From: Bacteroidales bacterium
GTDB taxonomy: Bacteria > Bacteroidota > Bacteroidia > Bacteroidales > UBA12481
Length of the DNA: 8,081 nt
Direction: 5' to 3'
Assembly: GCA_028707745.1 (NCBI GenBank)
Contig: JAQWAJ010000060.1
Location: 1-8,081 of the forward strand
A program made the translations under genes and the position numbers. Positions 5,641 to 8,081 of the stretch are shown here, one piece after another; the first letter of the stretch is position 1; every line of letters starts with the position of its first letter. Under the pieces are notes generated by a model that saw nothing but the letters and a program-made list of their open reading frames with translations, made no database searches and was not told the DNA's origin.

Positions 5641-5991
5641 ATGAAAAAAATTCTGGTTCTCTTATCACTGATCGTTTTTGTAGGTGTTTACTCTGTTCCG
5701 GCACTAACCATGCCCAAAGACGTTGTTGCAAAAATCGTTACCGTTGATAAAGACAAAAAAGTAAAAGCCGACAAGAAAGCTGATTGCAAGAAAAACTGTG
5801 GCGACAAATGCAAAGGTACCTGCAGAGAGGTTAAGGGTAGCTGCTGCGGAGAAAAAGCAGGTGCATGCTGCACCGTGGGTGAAAAGAAAGAATGCAAGGG
5901 TAAAGGTGAATGCACCGGTGCCTGCAAAGCTGAATGCAAAAAAGAGTGCGGCTCAAAATGCGCTGGCAAAAAAGCCGAAGAGAAAAAATAG
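5641..5991 (+). CDS. Small exported Lys/Cys-rich protein, metallothionein-like, function unknown
   Basis: This 116-residue protein is the only plus-strand gene. Residues 1-21 form a signal peptide (MKKILVLL..., likely cleavage after VPA). The mature part is almost free of large hydrophobic residues after residue 35 and is rich in lysine. Its 14 cysteines fall in three blocks: C49, C53, C57, C61; then CC (68-69) and CC (76-77) with C85; then C91, C95, C99, C103, C107. The first and last blocks are spaced exactly four residues apart, which on a helix would line one face with thiols. Such a protein probably binds soft metal ions in the periplasm, as a sink or carrier. It is divergent from the thioredoxin-like/ABC operon and is followed by a strong terminator. 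I do not recognise a named family; low-complexity composition makes homology weak evidence. Confidence 0.75.
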   Translation: MKKILVLLSLIVFVGVYSVPALTMPKDVVAKIVTVDKDKKVKADKKADCKKNCGDKCKGTCREVKGSCCGEKAGACCTVGEKKECKGKGECTGACKAECKKECGSKCAGKKAEEKK

Positions 5992-6008
5992 CGATCCGCT
6001 GTTTCTAT

Positions 6009-6040
6009 AAAAAAAGCCCTGTGACCCAGGGCTTTTTTTT
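6009..6040. terminator. Strong bidirectional rho-independent terminator
   Basis: A seven-base A run (6009-6015) leads into stem AGCCCTG (6015-6021), loop TGACC, matching stem CAGGGCT (6027-6033), and an eight-base T run (6033-6040). It works in both directions, ending the Cys-rich protein gene on the plus strand and the porin gene on the minus strand. The last bases overlap the porin stop codon. Confidence 0.92.
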
Positions 6041-7112
6041 ACATCTTAAACTCAAAACTCAGTACCACCGCATCTTTGTTATCCGATGCAATTTTATCCG
6101 GTTTCCAGCCTTGGTAAGTCAATGACAAAGAGATGTTTGTCACCGGTATAAAATGCACACCCGCAACAATAGTCTTCCCGTCGCCGCTCAAGTTCCAGGC
6201 ATCGGTTGCTCCTGACAGGGTATTTGACTGCAGATGATCATAGCGTCCGAAAATCTCAAACCGATCTGACATTTCATACGTGGCATATCCGGAGAATCCA
6301 TACAAATCATTGCCTTTCAAGTTATTATGATTCTGATGATAATTATATTCGGCGCCAATCCTGAACACTTCAGGCCAGCGATAACCGGTAAATACCGAAA
6401 ACAGTTGCTGGGTTGCTCCTTTGGCCGGATTCGTCGAAGGTGAGTAATCGCAGTATAATCTGGTAATCCATCCTTTTACAGGTTTTACACTGATTCCGGC
6501 GGCATATTTCACATCGCCATATTTATCCTGATTAAAGCGGAATCCTTCTCCGTTAGTTATCGCCGCATCTACTGAAAGCCATTGCAGGGGAGAATAGTAG
6601 GCAATAATTCCCAGATCGCTGCTTGACATGCCCAGCGACCGATCCTGGAACATTTCCATGACATACCGGTATCCCCAGAATTTTTCCTGTGTTGCATAGT
6701 GGTTCTGTAGGATACCACCAGCCTGAAGTTTGAGCTGTGATGTAGGATTATACTCCAGATAGGAGAACTTAAGGCCCATCGTGTAGTAACTGCCTTCCTT
6801 ATAACTAAATGAGTTTGGAAGAACCTGACCATCGGCGTCGGTAACATTCAGGTTTCCGAAAACGGTTGGCCTTCCGACATCCATGATGGCAGTTGCTGAC
6901 CATTTCGGGGCAAACTGATATGAATACCCGATATGGGCCCGGTTAATATACATACCGATCTTATTTTCAGTGCCTTCGGATTCAAACAGAGAACGATTGA
7001 TCACGTGAACGATCACCTTCCCCTGAGGTTTAAATGCAGAGGTATCGGTTTGAGCCTGAGATTGGTAACCGATAATAACAAAAAAGAATAAAAGCCGTGT
7101 AAATTGTCTCAT
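6039..7112 (-). CDS. Outer-membrane beta-barrel porin (phosphate-selective porin O/P-like)
   Basis: This 357-residue protein has a signal peptide (1-20, cleavage after SQA) and then alternating strand-like segments rich in Tyr, Phe, Trp and Gly. Examples are KVIVHVINRSLFES, IGMYINRAHIGYSYQFAPKWSATAIMDVGRP, DLGIIAYYSPLQWLSVDAAITNGEGF, and YAAGISVKPVKGWITRLYCDY. It ends in a final strand, AVVLSFEFKM. RAHIGYSYQFxPKWSAxxxMDVGRP and DAAITNGEGF are typical of Bacteroidota porins of the OprO/OprP-like group. It should sit in the outer membrane as a passive channel; the solute cannot be told from sequence. The start lies 9 bp after the rlmI stop, so it may be read through from rlmI. No separate promoter was recognised. 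The call is firm at the level of barrel porin. Confidence 0.82.
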   Translation of the reverse strand: MRQFTRLLFFFVIIGYQSQAQTDTSAFKPQGKVIVHVINRSLFESEGTENKIGMYINRAHIGYSYQFAPKWSATAIMDVGRPTVFGNLNVTDADGQVLPNSFSYKEGSYYTMGLKFSYLEYNPTSQLKLQAGGILQNHYATQEKFWGYRYVMEMFQDRSLGMSSSDLGIIAYYSPLQWLSVDAAITNGEGFRFNQDKYGDVKYAAGISVKPVKGWITRLYCDYSPSTNPAKGATQQLFSVFTGYRWPEVFRIGAEYNYHQNHNNLKGNDLYGFSGYATYEMSDRFEIFGRYDHLQSNTLSGATDAWNLSGDGKTIVAGVHFIPVTNISLSLTYQGWKPDKIASDNKDAVVLSFEFKM

Positions 7113-7121
7113 AAATTGATT

Positions 7122-8081
7122 TTAAAGTGCGTAACACATGAGTCCTTTCAGATATTTGCCTTCAGGAAATGATGCAATAACCGGATGGTCAGGTGCCTGA
7201 GATAACCAGCGCAAAATTTTTAGTTCCCGATGGGCATCGATAGCGGCATCAGCCACAATTTTTTGAAACAGAGCATCTTCCATATGACCCGAACAGGAAA
7301 ATGTAAATAACAAGCCGCCAGGTTTCAATAGTTGCATGGCGATCATATTGATATCTTTGTAAGCCCTGGCGCCTTTGTCAATCTGGTTTCGTGATTCGAC
7401 AAACTTAGGAGGATCCAGGATGATCAGATCAAACTGCCGGTTTTCTGCCCTGAACTTCCGGATAGCCTGAAAAACATCGGCCTCCATCAGTGAATATCTT
7501 TCAGTCGCTATGCCATTCAGCCGGATATTTGACTGAGCCCGTTCCAGAGCCGGTCGTGAAGAGTCCAGCAAAGTCACATGACTGGCACCTCCTGCTAATG
7601 CCGCAACGGCAAAGCCTCCGGTGTAGCTGAAACAATCCAGCACATCCCTTTCTTGTGCAAAATCTCCGACCATTGACCGGCTATCGCGCTGATCCAGGTA
7701 AAAGCCTGTTTTATGTCCCGAACGGATTTCTACTCCATATTTTCTGCCACACTCGCTGATCTCAATCACTTCCGGAGGTTCCTCGCCCCAGAGCAAACCA
7801 ACTGATTCCCGAAGGCCCTCCTTTTTCCGGACAGACAGATCGGATCGTTCGAAAATCCCTTTACAGGGTATCAATTCATGAAGCACCTCCACCAATGTGT
7901 CTTTCCAATATTCAGCACCAGCCGATGAAATCTGGCATACCAGATATTCTCCGTACCGATCCACGGTCAGTCCGGGCAAACCATCCGACTCTGAATGAAC
8001 CATTCTGACCCCAGTCGTATCTTTATCAATCAACGGCGGTTTCCTAAGGTCTATGGCATTCTCAATTTTCCTCCTGAAGAA
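7122..8081 (-). CDS. rlmI: RlmI-type 23S rRNA (cytosine-5) methyltransferase, N-terminus beyond window edge
   Basis: The visible 319 residues are the C-terminal four-fifths of a class I SAM-dependent rRNA methyltransferase; the start lies past position 8081. The first codons read FFRRKIENAIDLRKP, normal for the segment after the N-terminal PUA domain. A TTG at 8033 within this frame is therefore not the true start. Visible motifs are DGLPGLTVDRYG, the RSGHKTGFYLDQRDSR segment, SAM-binding motif I VLDCFSYTGGF (about 147-157), DPPKF (about 223-227), and FSCSGHM (about 261-267), whose cysteine is the probable catalytic nucleophile. The full family is near 396 residues, so about 75-80 are missing. 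E. coli RlmI makes m5C1962 in 23S rRNA. This is a housekeeping gene unrelated to the metal(loid) island. Confidence 0.92.
   Translation of the reverse strand, partial: FFRRKIENAIDLRKPPLIDKDTTGVRMVHSESDGLPGLTVDRYGEYLVCQISSAGAEYWKDTLVEVLHELIPCKGIFERSDLSVRKKEGLRESVGLLWGEEPPEVIEISECGRKYGVEIRSGHKTGFYLDQRDSRSMVGDFAQERDVLDCFSYTGGFAVAALAGGASHVTLLDSSRPALERAQSNIRLNGIATERYSLMEADVFQAIRKFRAENRQFDLIILDPPKFVESRNQIDKGARAYKDINMIAMQLLKPGGLLFTFSCSGHMEDALFQKIVADAAIDAHRELKILRWLSQAPDHPVIASFPEGKYLKGLMCYAL

Noticed and set aside
5688..5969. Minus-strand open frame opposite the Cys-rich gene
   Set aside because: Its repetitive His/Pro/Phe/Leu composition is the mirror of Lys/Cys/Glu codons on the plus strand; the plus frame has a signal peptide and terminator.
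5798..6125. Plus-strand frames 5798-6010 and 5934-6125
   Set aside because: They are shifted frames within the Cys-rich gene or run through the strong terminator.
8031..8033. TTG at 8033 as the start of the methyltransferase
   Set aside because: The frame stays open to the window end and the added residues (FFRRKIENAIDLRKP) match the RlmI family, so the gene is simply cut by the edge.

Overview
The window looks like a chromosomal fragment of a Bacteroidota organism, probably in or near the Bacteroidales. Coding sequences lack clear Shine-Dalgarno sequences. Candidate promoters fit the Bacteroidota form (TTG or TTTG near -33, TAnnTTTG near -7). The porin, thioredoxin-like proteins and RlmI also read as Bacteroidota. 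No rRNA, tRNA, CRISPR array, insertion sequence or origin was seen. Ten of the eleven genes are on the minus strand, and coding density is high.

Positions 1-2239 hold a tight minus-strand operon. In transcription order it is: an ArsP-type permease, a small cysteine-rich ferredoxin, an ArsR repressor (arsR1), a mini-thioredoxin of the TM0996/MTH895 type, and an exported ArsF-family protein cut by the left edge. Its promoter at 2245-2280 has a -7 box lying exactly between the arms of an inverted repeat, as expected for an ArsR operator. The last three genes resemble the arsE-arsF-arsG arrangement for aromatic arsenicals, so an ArsG-type permease is predicted just beyond the left edge.

Positions 2306-5431 hold a second minus-strand gene set. 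In transcription order it is: an exported protein with two thioredoxin-like modules and a Cys-rich tail, a MacB/FtsX-type ABC permease, its ATPase, and a second ArsR (arsR2). Upstream, at 5448-5495, two tandem 20-bp elements share the core TCGCAAAAnTACG with the first operon's operator. This suggests that both sets are controlled by the same ArsR-type metal(loid) response. The ABC/thioredoxin set is the least described part of the window.

Divergent from it, at 5641-5991 (plus strand), is a small exported Lys/Cys-rich protein with 14 cysteines. Many are spaced exactly four residues apart, which suggests a metallothionein-like or Cys-ladder metal sink. A strong bidirectional terminator at 6009-6040 separates this island from an outer-membrane porin and the 3' part of rlmI (23S rRNA methyltransferase), which look like ordinary chromosomal genes.

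Taken together, the left 6 kb reads as an arsenic or thiophilic-metal defence island. It combines sensing (two ArsR), export (permease, ABC transporter), redox or thiol handling (ferredoxin, thioredoxins, ArsF) and sequestration (Cys-rich protein). Adjacent CC pairs recur in six of its proteins. The metal(loid) assignment is inferred from gene families and cysteine patterns, and the actual substrate cannot be read from sequence.
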